From the NCBI GenBank assembly GCA_037444685.1, contig JBBILX010000009.1, positions 1 through 64,000 on the forward strand: a stretch of DNA of 64,000 bases, in the 5' to 3' direction. The DNA comes from UBA964 sp037444685 (GTDB taxonomy: Bacteria > Pseudomonadota > Gammaproteobacteria > Steroidobacterales > Steroidobacteraceae). The notes below the pieces were generated by a model. That model was not told the DNA's origin. It saw only the letters and a list, made by a program, of their open reading frames with translations, and searched no databases. This document shows, in pieces, positions 42,147 through 50,566 of the stretch (its first letter is position 1; the number at the start of each line of letters is the position of its first letter). The translations under genes and the position numbers were made by a program.

Positions 42147-43922
42147 TCAGCTCGCGAGGCGCCGGTCGAGCTCGTCGAGCTCGGCAAGCAGAGCCGCGGG
42201 CACGCGGGAGCCGTAAGCAGACACGTCCTTGCGGATCGCCTCGGCTTCCCGTTTCCACAGCTCGCGGTCGACAGCCAGCAGCTCGTAGAGTGCCGCACGA
42301 TCGATTGAGAGGCCAGTGAGGTTCAGGTCGGTAGGACTTGGCAGGCGGCCGATCGGCGTTTCGGTGGCACCGCCGCGTCCGGCACAGCGCTCGAGCATCC
42401 ATGCGAGCACGCGAAGGTTGTCGCCATAGCCTGGCCAGAGGAACCGGCCCGCGGCATCGCGGCGGAACCAGTTGACGTGAAAGATCCGCGGCGGGTGCCT
42501 GAGCTGCGCGCCGACGCGCAGCCAGTGAGCCCAGTAGTCGGCGAAGTTGTAGCCGCAGAAAGGCTTCATGGCCATCGGGTCGCGCCGTACGACGCCGACG
42601 GCGCCGATGGCCGCGGCGGTCGTCTCGGAGGCGACCGAGGCGCCGACGAGCACACCATGCTGCCAGTCGCGTGCCTCGTAGACGAGCGGCGCGAGGCTGC
42701 GCCGGCGCCCGCCGAAGACGATCGCCGAGATCGGCACGCCGCGCGGGTTGTCGGCCTCGGGGGAGTAGCCGGGGTTCTGCTTGGCCGAGACCGTGAACCG
42801 CGAGTTCGGGTGCGCGGCCGGGCCATTGATGGGGTCGTACGGGCGCCCTTGCCAGTCGATGACGGGAACGCCGTCATCGAGCCCCTCCCACCAGGGACTG
42901 TTGTCGTCGGTCAGCGCGACGTTCGTGAACAGCGTGTCGCGACGGATCATCTCGTAGGCATTGCGGTTCGTATTCGGGTTCGTACCGGGCACGACGCCGA
43001 AGTAGCCCGCTTCGGGATTGATCGCGTACAGCCGGCCGTCGGGGCCGGGATGCAGCCAGGCGATGTCGTCGCCGACCGTGAAGACTTTCCAGCCCGGCAT
43101 CGAGTCGGGCGGAATCAGCATCGCAAGGTTGGTCTTGCCGCAGGCCGAGGGGAAGGCGGCCGCGATGTAGTGCATCTCGCCCTTGGGGTTCTGCAGGCCG
43201 ACGATCAGCATGTGTTCGGCGAGCCAACCCTCGTTGCGCGCCTGATAGCTCGCGATGCGCAGCGCGTGGCATTTCTTGCCGAGCAGCGCGTTGCCGCCGT
43301 AGCCCGAGCCATAGCTCATGATCGCCAGCTCTTCGGGGAAATGCATGATGAAGCGCCGGTTCGGATCCAGCTCCCCGATCGAGTGCAGGCCCTTGACGAA
43401 GCTGCCGTCGCGAGCGATCCGCTCGAGCGCGGGTCGGCCCATGCGCGTCATCAGCGCCATGTTGACCACCACATAGGCGCTGTCGGTGATCTCGACGCCA
43501 CAGCGCGCGTACGGCGAATCGATGGGACCCATGCAGTAGGGCACGACGTAGAGCGTCCGTCCCCGCATGCAGCCGCGGAACAGCGCTTCCATCCTGGCCT
43601 TGGCTTCGGCAGGCGCCATCCAGTGGTTGTTGGGACCGGCGTCGTCGCGATAGGTGGTGCAGACGAAGGTCAGGTGCTCGACGCGGGCGACGTCGGAAGG
43701 GTGCGAGCGCGCGAGTGTGCAGCCCGGAAACGTCTGCTGGTTGAGCTCGATCAGCTCGCCACGCTCGCGAAGCTGCTGCATGAGGCTACGGAATTCCGCG
43801 TCCGAGCCGTCGCACCACTGCACCCGGGCCGGCTCCGTCAGGGCACGCACCGATTCGACCCACTGCCCGACGGCTGGAGCGATCTCGGACAGTGACTGCG
43901 GTAGCGGGAGTGCGGTGGCCAT
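42147..43922 (-). CDS. pckG: Phosphoenolpyruvate carboxykinase (GTP)
   Basis: This 591-residue gluconeogenic enzyme converts oxaloacetate and GTP to PEP, CO2 and GDP. Start ATG at 43922 gives MATALPLPQSL. The P-loop with reactive Cys is FPSACGKTNLAML. Other hallmarks are YGSGYGGNALLGKKCHALRI, VGDDIAWLHPG, GVVPGTNPNTNRNA and KPFCGYNFADYW. The length matches GTP-dependent enzymes. It converges on the cyclase gene with only a 12-bp gap. Confidence 0.94.
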   Translation of the reverse strand: MATALPLPQSLSEIAPAVGQWVESVRALTEPARVQWCDGSDAEFRSLMQQLRERGELIELNQQTFPGCTLARSHPSDVARVEHLTFVCTTYRDDAGPNNHWMAPAEAKARMEALFRGCMRGRTLYVVPYCMGPIDSPYARCGVEITDSAYVVVNMALMTRMGRPALERIARDGSFVKGLHSIGELDPNRRFIMHFPEELAIMSYGSGYGGNALLGKKCHALRIASYQARNEGWLAEHMLIVGLQNPKGEMHYIAAAFPSACGKTNLAMLIPPDSMPGWKVFTVGDDIAWLHPGPDGRLYAINPEAGYFGVVPGTNPNTNRNAYEMIRRDTLFTNVALTDDNSPWWEGLDDGVPVIDWQGRPYDPINGPAAHPNSRFTVSAKQNPGYSPEADNPRGVPISAIVFGGRRRSLAPLVYEARDWQHGVLVGASVASETTAAAIGAVGVVRRDPMAMKPFCGYNFADYWAHWLRVGAQLRHPPRIFHVNWFRRDAAGRFLWPGYGDNLRVLAWMLERCAGRGGATETPIGRLPSPTDLNLTGLSIDRAALYELLAVDRELWKREAEAIRKDVSAYGSRVPAALLAELDELDRRLAS

Positions 43923-44050
43923 GACGGATCCTTGCAGGCGACGAGCGATAAGCGCGGAAGTATAGCGGCAGGTCGCGCTGTGCCGACGCGGCCGCGCGAC
44001 GGCCTGTTCGCAGCGCGTGCGCGCGATGTGCAAACGGTTGAGTCTTATGC

Positions 44051-44086
44051 AAAAAAAAACCGCTCCGGCGACGGGGACCGCAGCGG
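44051..44086 (-). terminator. Rho-independent terminator after the phasin gene
   Basis: On the minus strand a CCGCTGCGG...CCGGAGCGG stem with one internal mismatch is followed directly by a run of nine T. It lies about 55 bp past the phasin stop codon and should end the pha transcript. Confidence 0.7.
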
Positions 44087-44141
44087 GCCGTCGAGGCGCC
44101 GAGCGCGGCCCGGCCAGCGTGGCTGGGTAGCCGCTGCCGCG

Positions 44142-44735
44142 CTAGGGCACGGCCGGCGACGTGCGCGCGGTACGACGGGTACGCGCCGAGCCGGCCCGAC
44201 GACGGGCCGGTGCCGCATGGCGCGCGGAGGACGATTTGCCCGGCGCGCTCGCGCTGCCAGCGGCCTTTCTGCGGCGCGTGCGGCGCGGTGGGGGACCGGC
44301 CTCGCGGAGCTTGCGATAAGTGCTCGTCGCGAGCTCGGCCACCGCGCGCCCCGCTTCAGCACTCAGATCCCAGCCTTGACGCAGGTGGACGACGGCCCGG
44401 GGCGCGGCCTCGACGAGGCGCGCCCGCTGAGTGCGCCAGGCCTGCGTCACGGAGTCCGCCTCGGCCAGCTCGCGCAGCCCCGCGGCAGCGGCGCGCAGGA
44501 CTGCCCGGCTTGCAGCGGCCTGCTCCGTGAGCAGCTTCGCAACGTAATCGGCCGAGATCCGGTTGAGTTCGAGCGAGGCCGATGCCAACGCTTCGACCGG
44601 TCCATCCAGCGCCTGCGCCTGCACGGCGGCGCGTACCATGCCGGCGCGAGTCGCGGCGGCGGCTGCCTCCGCACAGATTGCGGCCCGATCGCGCAGCTGG
44701 GCCGACCATTCGGCAAGTCTTTCCTGCAAAGTCAT
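44142..44735 (-). CDS. phaP: Phasin (PHA granule-associated protein)
   Basis: The 197-residue Ala-rich protein is almost wholly helical up to about residue 140 (MTLQERLAEWSAQLRDRAA, LASASLELNRISADYVAKLL), the usual phasin fold that coats polyhydroxyalkanoate granules. The C-terminal 55 residues are very basic (RRTRRRKAAGSASAPGKSS), recalling PhaF-type phasins that tether granules to DNA. AGGAG precedes the ATG at 44735. The 32-bp palindrome starting 18 bp upstream is a probable regulator site. It follows phaC and phaZ on the same strand. Confidence 0.75.
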   Translation of the reverse strand: MTLQERLAEWSAQLRDRAAICAEAAAAATRAGMVRAAVQAQALDGPVEALASASLELNRISADYVAKLLTEQAAASRAVLRAAAAGLRELAEADSVTQAWRTQRARLVEAAPRAVVHLRQGWDLSAEAGRAVAELATSTYRKLREAGPPPRRTRRRKAAGSASAPGKSSSARHAAPARRRAGSARTRRTARTSPAVP

Positions 44736-44752
44736 GGATCTACTCCTTGTAG

Positions 44753-44784
44753 TGCTGCGTTGCAGCATATGCTGCAACGCAGCA
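44753..44784. promoter_or_regulatory. 32-bp perfect palindrome upstream of phasin gene (PhaR-like operator)
   Basis: The palindrome contains two 15-bp sites, 44753-44767 and 44770-44784, each TGCTGC-N3-GCAGCA, arranged as mirror images. TGC-rich dyads before phasin genes are the known targets of the PHA-sensing repressor PhaR in other bacteria. Here it sits 18-50 bp before the phasin ATG, ideal for repression. Confidence 0.65.
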
Positions 44785-44831
44785 TAACAGATTGCGCCGT
44801 GCGGTCAAGCACGCGCGGCGGGCGTCGGCTG

Positions 44832-45704
44832 TCAATGCGAGCGTGGCCTAACCGGATCGCGGGAATCAAGAAATTCGCGGATGATCGGCCGTACTTCGCC
44901 GATGGAATGCAGCAGGAACAGGTGTCCCCCGCCCGGCACGACATACAGGCGGTTGTCCGGTATCAGCAACGAGAGCAGGCGGGCGTTGACGGGCGGCACG
45001 AGCGGGTCGTCGGAACCGGCCAGCAGCAGGGTCGGTTGCCTGAGCCGGTGCAGCCAGTGGATGCTGGTCCAGCCGGCGCCCGCAAGGAGCTGGTAGAGAT
45101 AGCCAACGACGCTCGGCGCGATGATCCGGGCGCTGTGCGCGTCGATGATCCGCGGGTCGCGGCGCACTTCGCCGCCATAGATCGTGCCGGCAGCCCGCTG
45201 CATGAAGGTCGGCGACAGATAGCGTTGCGGAGTCAGCATCTTCGCGAGGGCACTCGGGCGGCCCGGCACCATGAACACGCCGGCTGAGGTCGCCGCAAGT
45301 ACGAGGCGACGGCAGCGTTGCGGGAACTGGCGGGCGAATTGTTGTGCGAGCGCGCCGCCCCAGGAAACGCCTGCCACGTCGACCTCGCGATAGCCGAGTC
45401 GGTCGAGCAGCTTCGCCGTCAGGGAGGCGAGACCCGGGAAACGGCGCGGTCGCCATGACAACTCCGAGCGGCCGATGCCCGGAACGTCGAAGACGATCAT
45501 CTCGATGCCGTCCATGGCTTCCATGAACGGGAACACGACCTCGCAGTTCGCGCCGATCCCGTTGAAGATCAGCAGGGGCGTGCCGCGGCCGTCGCCGGCC
45601 TGCGTCGCCACGCGCAGGCGCAGGCCGTCGACGTCGACGTACTCGATGCCGGGTTGCCTCGAGCGCGGGGTGGACTGGATGGGGGGGAGCGTCAGGGGCT
45701 GCAT
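44832..45704 (-). CDS. phaZ: Intracellular PHA depolymerase (alpha/beta hydrolase)
   Basis: The 290-residue protein matches medium-chain-length PHA depolymerases. Segments include LLIFNGIGANCEVVFPFMEA, VFDVPGIGRSELSW, the nucleophile Ser114 in GVSWGGALAQQFA, the acid in LLLAGSDDPLVPP, and the catalytic His in PGGGHLFLLH. It mobilises stored polymer in the cytoplasm. It begins 26 bp after the synthase gene on the same strand and precedes the phasin gene, forming a phaC-phaZ-phaP set. Confidence 0.87.
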   Translation of the reverse strand: MQPLTLPPIQSTPRSRQPGIEYVDVDGLRLRVATQAGDGRGTPLLIFNGIGANCEVVFPFMEAMDGIEMIVFDVPGIGRSELSWRPRRFPGLASLTAKLLDRLGYREVDVAGVSWGGALAQQFARQFPQRCRRLVLAATSAGVFMVPGRPSALAKMLTPQRYLSPTFMQRAAGTIYGGEVRRDPRIIDAHSARIIAPSVVGYLYQLLAGAGWTSIHWLHRLRQPTLLLAGSDDPLVPPVNARLLSLLIPDNRLYVVPGGGHLFLLHSIGEVRPIIREFLDSRDPVRPRSH

Positions 45705-45729
45705 GTTCCGTTCCTCGCTGTGGCTGTGC

Positions 45730-47568
45730 TCAGCGCTGGTGGACGTAGCGGCCGGGCGCCGGGTCGATGGCCGGATTTGCGGCGCTGCCGAGCGCGCGCG
45801 GGGCGGGCTTTTCGCTGCCGGAGCGCTCGTGGATCCAACGCGACCAGTGCGTCCACCAGCTTCCCGCTTGTTCCTGCGCGGACGCGAGCCACTGCGGCGC
45901 GTCGAGAGAGAGGTCCGGGTTGAGGTAGTACTTCGCCTTCGGGTTCGAAGGTGGGTTGACGATGCTCTGGATGTGGCCACTCGAGGACAACACGAAAGTC
46001 ATCGGCCCTTTGACGATCTCGCGTGTCGCATAACATGCCTCCCAGGGGGTGATGTGGTCCGTGATGCCGGCCACAACGTAGAACGGGATGCGCACGCGGC
46101 TCATGTCGATCTTCGTGCCGAGCACTTCGAGGCGGTTGCGGTGGCGCAGCGGGTTGTCGACGAACGAGCGCAGCAGGTCGGCATGAAAGGCGGCGGGCAG
46201 GCGCGTGTTGTCGGCGTTCCAGTACAGGATGTCGAACGCCGGCGGGCGATTGCCCATGACCCAGTTGTTCGCCACGAACATCCATACGAGGTCGTTCGGA
46301 CGCAGCCAGGCGAACACGCGCGCCATCTCCGTGCCCTCGAGCACGCCCTTGCTGCGCGAGCGCCGGATCGCGGCCGCGATACCGCTCTTCGAGGCGAACT
46401 GCCCGAGCAGGGTCGGTGACCCGGTATCGAGCACGGTGACGAGCAGCGTGGCCGAGGCGATCGACTCGTCACCGACAGCTGCCATGTGGCCGAGCAGCGC
46501 AGCCAGCGTGAAACCGCCCGCGCAGGCCGCCATCACATTGATCTGGTCGGCACCCGTAACCTCGCGCGTGACCGCGACGGCGCGCTGCGCTGCGCGCAGG
46601 TAGGTCTCGAGGTTCCACTCGCATTGCGCCGCCGTCGGATTGCGCCAGGAGATGCAGAACAACTGCACGCCCTGGGCGGTCGCGTACTCGGCGAAGCTGC
46701 GGCCCGGCGCGAGATCCACCATGTAGAACTTGTTGATCTGCGGTGGCAGGATCAGCAGCGGACGTTCCCGCACCGTCGCCCGAGCGGGTTGGTACTGGAT
46801 CAGTTCGAATACCTCGTCACGGAACACGACCGCGCCGGGAGTCAGCGCGAGGTTCCGGCCGACCTGGAACTTGCGCTCGTCGACCTGCCTCGGCATGCCG
46901 CCGTTGTTGAGCAGATCGTCGAGCAGATTCTGCGCGCCAAAGAGCAGACTGCGGCCCCGCGTCTCGACGATGCGCTGCAGCGCGCCGGGATTGCCGAGCA
47001 GCGAGTTGGTCGGTGAAAAGCCCTCCGCGATCATCGACAGTAGAAAGCGCGCCCGCTCGCGATCCTCGGGGCTCGCGTCCGCTCGGTCGAGCACGCGGTT
47101 CAGGGCGTCGCGCCAGACCAGGAATCCCTGCATCAGTCGCCGGTAGTAGCCGCTGCGGCGCCAGATGTCGTGGCTGAAGCGGCGGTCCCTGGGATCGGGC
47201 GCCGCCGGCGACCGGCCTGTCAGGACGTCGATCCAGTCGCGGCCGAGCGCGAGCGCCTCCTCGGCCAGCATGCGCGGCCGGCCGACGACGAGGCGCAGCG
47301 CCCGCTGCGCGGCGTCGAGCAGTTCGGCGCGGTCGATACCGATCAGCGGATTGGCGCCGAGGATCTCCTCGGCGGCATGTTCGGCCTCGCCGTGATCCAT
47401 CTCCGGCGCCGCGCGCGCGCCGTCCGCCGCGGCCGCCGATGGCGGGACGAATCCGTCGCTAGTGGGCGGATCGGCGGACGCGGTGTCTGCCTGAGCGGAT
47501 TCGCGCTGGCGGCCCTGGCGCCGCCCCGGGGTCGTGGCCGGACGGCTCCGGCCGGAACGCGCTCGCAT
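45730..47568 (-). CDS. phaC: Polyhydroxyalkanoate synthase (class II-like)
   Basis: This synthase has about 612 residues from the ATG at 47568, which has AGGGGG six bases upstream; ATGs at 47574 and 47610 are alternatives. It polymerises 3-hydroxyacyl-CoA. The catalytic Cys349 lies in MAACAGGFT, so the first Gly of the usual GxCxG box is Ala. The acid is in VVAGITDHITPWEA and the His in SSSGHIQSIVNPP. QINKFYMVDLAPGRS and WRNPTAAQCEWNLETY are typical. The first about 70 residues are a low-complexity, Arg/Ala-rich extension. Its partners phaZ and phaP lie downstream. Confidence 0.92.
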   Translation of the reverse strand: MRARSGRSRPATTPGRRQGRQRESAQADTASADPPTSDGFVPPSAAAADGARAAPEMDHGEAEHAAEEILGANPLIGIDRAELLDAAQRALRLVVGRPRMLAEEALALGRDWIDVLTGRSPAAPDPRDRRFSHDIWRRSGYYRRLMQGFLVWRDALNRVLDRADASPEDRERARFLLSMIAEGFSPTNSLLGNPGALQRIVETRGRSLLFGAQNLLDDLLNNGGMPRQVDERKFQVGRNLALTPGAVVFRDEVFELIQYQPARATVRERPLLILPPQINKFYMVDLAPGRSFAEYATAQGVQLFCISWRNPTAAQCEWNLETYLRAAQRAVAVTREVTGADQINVMAACAGGFTLAALLGHMAAVGDESIASATLLVTVLDTGSPTLLGQFASKSGIAAAIRRSRSKGVLEGTEMARVFAWLRPNDLVWMFVANNWVMGNRPPAFDILYWNADNTRLPAAFHADLLRSFVDNPLRHRNRLEVLGTKIDMSRVRIPFYVVAGITDHITPWEACYATREIVKGPMTFVLSSSGHIQSIVNPPSNPKAKYYLNPDLSLDAPQWLASAQEQAGSWWTHWSRWIHERSGSEKPAPRALGSAANPAIDPAPGRYVHQR

Positions 47569-47684
47569 CGGCATCCCCCTCGAAAACTTGAGCCCTGCCG
47601 GTCGGCTCATTATGAGACCGGCGTCACCGTTGCGGCGGCGACTCGCCGATTATGTCGCGCAATGCGGACAGGACAGGCCATGCC

Positions 47685-47700
47685 TGTGATTATGGTCACA
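47685..47700. promoter_or_regulatory. CRP/Clp-type binding site
   Basis: TGTGATTATGGTCACA matches the CRP consensus TGTGA-N6-TCACA perfectly and is extended to a 22-bp dyad (47682-47703). It lies between divergent phaC and the DUF11 operon. A TAGAGT at 47722-47727 would be a -10 element for a start near 47734. That puts the site at about -41.5, the class II activator position for the plus-strand operon. CRP or its c-di-GMP-responsive relative Clp could bind. Confidence 0.7.
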
Positions 47701-47764
47701 GGCGCTCCCCGGGGATACCCTTAGAGTCCCGCCCGGCCCAAACGGTGTGGGCCGGAGGCTGGCT

Positions 47765-48775
47765 TTGCACAATAAACCCAAGGGTCTCGGGTCTCGGCCG
47801 GTCCAGTTCGCGTTGGCCCTGATCGCCCTCGCCGGTGTCGCCGGGCGGGCCGAGGCGCTCGGCGTCGTCGCCGGCACGCAGATCGAGAACACCGCCCAGG
47901 TCAGCTACACGATCGGGGGCACGTCGGTCAGCACGGCCTCCAACACGGTGGCGCTCACGGTCGCCGAAGTGCTCGACGTCGTCGTCACGCTGCAGAGCGC
48001 GACGACCTCGGTCAGTCCCGGCGCGACGGATCAGGTGCTCGTCTACCGGGTGACCAATACGGGCAATGCGTCCGAGGGCTTCCGACTCGCACTGACCAGC
48101 GTGCTCGGCGGCGACGAGTTCGATCCGCTGCCGGCCGCGCCTGCGGTGTATTTCGACACGGACGGCAGCGGCGCGTTGACGGCCGCCGACACACCATACA
48201 CGCCCGGTGCCAACGATCCCGTGCTGGCGCCAGACGGCTTCGTCACGGTGCTCGCGGTGCACGACATCCCGAGCGGGCTTGCCAACGGGGCACGCGGATT
48301 TGCCCGCCTCGAGGTCGCGGCGCTGACCGGCACCGGCGCTCCGGGCACGGTGTTTGCGGGCCAGGGCGCCGGCGGCACCGACGCCGTCGTCGGAACGAGC
48401 GGCGCCGACGGCGAAGCGACCGGCCAGTACGTCGTCGCTGACATCACGCTCGCGGCGGTCAAGAGCGCAACGGTCACCGATCCATTCGGCGGTTCGCGCC
48501 CGGTGCCCGGTGCGCGCATCCGCTACCAGATCGTCGTCACGGCGACTGGCAGCGGCGTCGCGACCGGCGTCAGCTTTCTCGACCCCATACCGGCGAACAC
48601 GAGCTTCGTGCCGGGCAGCATCACCCTGAACGGCAACCCGCTGACGGACAGCACGGCCGACGCCGATGCCGGCGGCTACACGACCACGCCGTCCGCGGCG
48701 GTACAGGTCGCGCTCGGTGATCTGACCCAGGCAAGTGGTCCGCAGACGCTGGTCTTCGACGTCACGATCAATTGA
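47765..48775 (+). CDS. Exported DUF11-like surface protein A
   Basis: The product is about 336 residues from a TTG at 47765 with GGAGG six bases upstream; a GTG at 47747 is an alternative. A signal peptide ends near AEALG. The mature protein opens QIENTAQVSYTIGG...SNTV, a motif shared with the proteins at 49388 and 50567. It has a Ca2+-loop-like FDTDGSGALTAAD and a C-terminal DUF11 domain (VPGARIRYQIVVTATGSG, then LDPIPANTSFVPGSI). It is first in the operon. An adhesin or structural surface component is likely. Confidence 0.75.
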   Translation: MHNKPKGLGSRPVQFALALIALAGVAGRAEALGVVAGTQIENTAQVSYTIGGTSVSTASNTVALTVAEVLDVVVTLQSATTSVSPGATDQVLVYRVTNTGNASEGFRLALTSVLGGDEFDPLPAAPAVYFDTDGSGALTAADTPYTPGANDPVLAPDGFVTVLAVHDIPSGLANGARGFARLEVAALTGTGAPGTVFAGQGAGGTDAVVGTSGADGEATGQYVVADITLAAVKSATVTDPFGGSRPVPGARIRYQIVVTATGSGVATGVSFLDPIPANTSFVPGSITLNGNPLTDSTADADAGGYTTTPSAAVQVALGDLTQASGPQTLVFDVTIN

Positions 48776-48786
48776 ACCGGTTCAAT
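48771..48786. repeat. 16-bp perfect palindrome over the stop codon
   Basis: ATTGAACCGGTTCAAT spans the TGA of surface protein A and the start of the spacer. It may be a weak intercistronic hairpin that tunes expression of downstream genes; there is no T tract, so it is not a terminator by itself. Confidence 0.35.
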
Positions 48787-48806
48787 CGCTTCTCGAGGAG
48801 ACAACA

Positions 48807-49328
48807 ATGCACAAGGGGACATGGTCGTTGCTCGCGACGCTCGCCACGCTCGGTGCGGTGCAGGCGGTGGCGGCCTCGGACCCGGCGAGCGCGTCGACAC
48901 CGGCCGAGCCGCAGGGTTGTATCACCGTGAAATCGGTGGCCGAGATCGAGCAGGAGACCGTCAACGACAAAGGCGAGCGGGTCAAGCGGCTCGTGCCCGC
49001 GGCGAAGGTCGTGCCGGGCATGGAAGTGATCTGGACGGTCACCGCCAGCAACGTCTGCGCGCAAGCCGTCGGCAACGTCACCATCGACAACCCCGTTCCG
49101 GAGCACATGCGGTACGTGCCGGACTCGGCACTCGGCGCAGGCGCCGACATCGTCTTCTCGCTCGACGGGCGCCGGTTCGCGGCGGCGGAGCAATTGCGCG
49201 TCCGCGACGCCGACGGCAGCGAGCGCACTGCGCGTCCCGACGAGTACACGCACATCCGCTGGCTGTTCCGCAACCCGATCGAGCCGGGGCGGATGGCGCT
49301 GGCGCGCTTCCGCGCGGTGCTGAAATGA
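48807..49328 (+). CDS. Exported DUF11-like small protein B
   Basis: The 173-residue exported protein starts at an ATG with GAGGAG upstream. The signal peptide ends near AVAAS. The mature domain (VPGMEVIWTVTASNVCAQAV, then TIDNPVPEHMRYVPDSALG, then TRPDEY-like RPDEYTHIRWLFRNPIEPG) is a single DUF11-type beta sandwich with two Cys. It lies between the two longer DUF11 proteins and resembles their C-terminal domains. Confidence 0.72.
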   Translation: MHKGTWSLLATLATLGAVQAVAASDPASASTPAEPQGCITVKSVAEIEQETVNDKGERVKRLVPAAKVVPGMEVIWTVTASNVCAQAVGNVTIDNPVPEHMRYVPDSALGAGADIVFSLDGRRFAAAEQLRVRDADGSERTARPDEYTHIRWLFRNPIEPGRMALARFRAVLK

Positions 49329-49387
49329 GACTGATCCGATCCGAACCGATGTCTTTCTCCCGTTTGCGTATCCCCTCAGGAGTCGTG

Positions 49388-50539
49388 ATGAATACCTTGC
49401 GCTTCCCCCTCAAGACAGCCAGCCTCGCGCTCGCGGCACTCTGCGGGCTCGTCACCTTGCCGCCGGCGTACGCGGTCGGCACGCCCGCCAACACCTCGAT
49501 CGACAATCGCGCCACCGTCAGCTACTCGGTGGGCGCGGTCGCCCAGACGCCGATCGAGTCCTCGCCGACCGGCAACAGCACGCCCGGGACCGGTAACGGT
49601 GCCAGCACGAGCTTCGTCGTCGACAACCGGATCGACCTGACGGTTAACGAGGTATCGGGTGGCACCACCGTGACGAACCCCGGCGCCACCGGTGCGGTCA
49701 CGAGCTTCCGCCTGACCAACACCGGCAACGCCGCGCAGGCCTTCCAGCTCGCGGCGGCGCAGCTGACGGGCGGCACGGTGTTCGGCAACACCGACAACAC
49801 CGACGTCACGAATCCGCTCGCCGTCTTCGTCGACGCGAACGGCAACGGTACCTACGAGCCGGGAACGGACACGGCCACCGCCGTGAACTCTCTTGCGGCG
49901 GACGCGAGCATTATCGTCTTCGTCGTCGCCGACGTGCCGCTGACGGCGACCAACGGACAGTTCGCGAGCGTGCGGCTGACGGCGCGCGCGGCGGTCGACG
50001 GCTCGCCGGCGACGCTCGTGACCGAGACGGTCGGTGCCGAGACGCCGGGTGCGGTCGACGTCGTGTTCGGTGACGGGGCGGGGGCCGGTGACGCGGCGCG
50101 CGATGCTGCTTTCGGGGCCGACGATCAGTACGAAATCCGTTCCGCCGCCCTGACGATCGCCAAGACCTCGACGGTCATCAGCGATCCGTTCAATGGCACG
50201 AGCTCACCGCGGGCCATTCCCGGTGCCGTCGTCGAGTACGCGATCACGATCACGAACAACGGCGCCGTGCCGGCAACTGGCGTGACCCTCGTCGATCCGG
50301 TGCCGGCCAATACGACGTTCGCCAGCGGGCAGTACAACGCGGGCGTGAGCGACGTGAGCATCACGGTTGGCGCGACGACCACGTTCTGCGTCGCCGAGGC
50401 GGGCGGCACGGACACGAACGGGGACGGCTGCGTCCGCACGGGCGCGGGCGCCCTGTCGGTCGGTACCGCCGCGAGTTCCACGGTGGCGACGGGCGCAGGC
50501 AACGCCGTGACCGTGCGCTTCCGGGTGACGATCAACTGA
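49388..50539 (+). CDS. Exported DUF11-like surface protein C
   Basis: The 383-residue exported protein starts at an ATG with AGGAG six bases upstream. The signal peptide ends PPAYA. It parallels protein A: SIDNRATVSYSVG near the N-terminus, FRLTNTGNAAQAFQLAA, the Ca2+-loop-like FVDANGNGTYEPG, and a terminal DUF11 domain (IPGAVVEYAITITNNGAVP, LVDPVPANTTF). The collinear organisation shows A and C are paralogues. Very few charged residues and many Thr/Ala/Gly fit a surface-exposed structural role. Confidence 0.75.
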   Translation: MNTLRFPLKTASLALAALCGLVTLPPAYAVGTPANTSIDNRATVSYSVGAVAQTPIESSPTGNSTPGTGNGASTSFVVDNRIDLTVNEVSGGTTVTNPGATGAVTSFRLTNTGNAAQAFQLAAAQLTGGTVFGNTDNTDVTNPLAVFVDANGNGTYEPGTDTATAVNSLAADASIIVFVVADVPLTATNGQFASVRLTARAAVDGSPATLVTETVGAETPGAVDVVFGDGAGAGDAARDAAFGADDQYEIRSAALTIAKTSTVISDPFNGTSSPRAIPGAVVEYAITITNNGAVPATGVTLVDPVPANTTFASGQYNAGVSDVSITVGATTTFCVAEAGGTDTNGDGCVRTGAGALSVGTAASSTVATGAGNAVTVRFRVTIN

Positions 50540-50566
50540 TCCAGCCTCGCGCTGTGACCTGATCCC

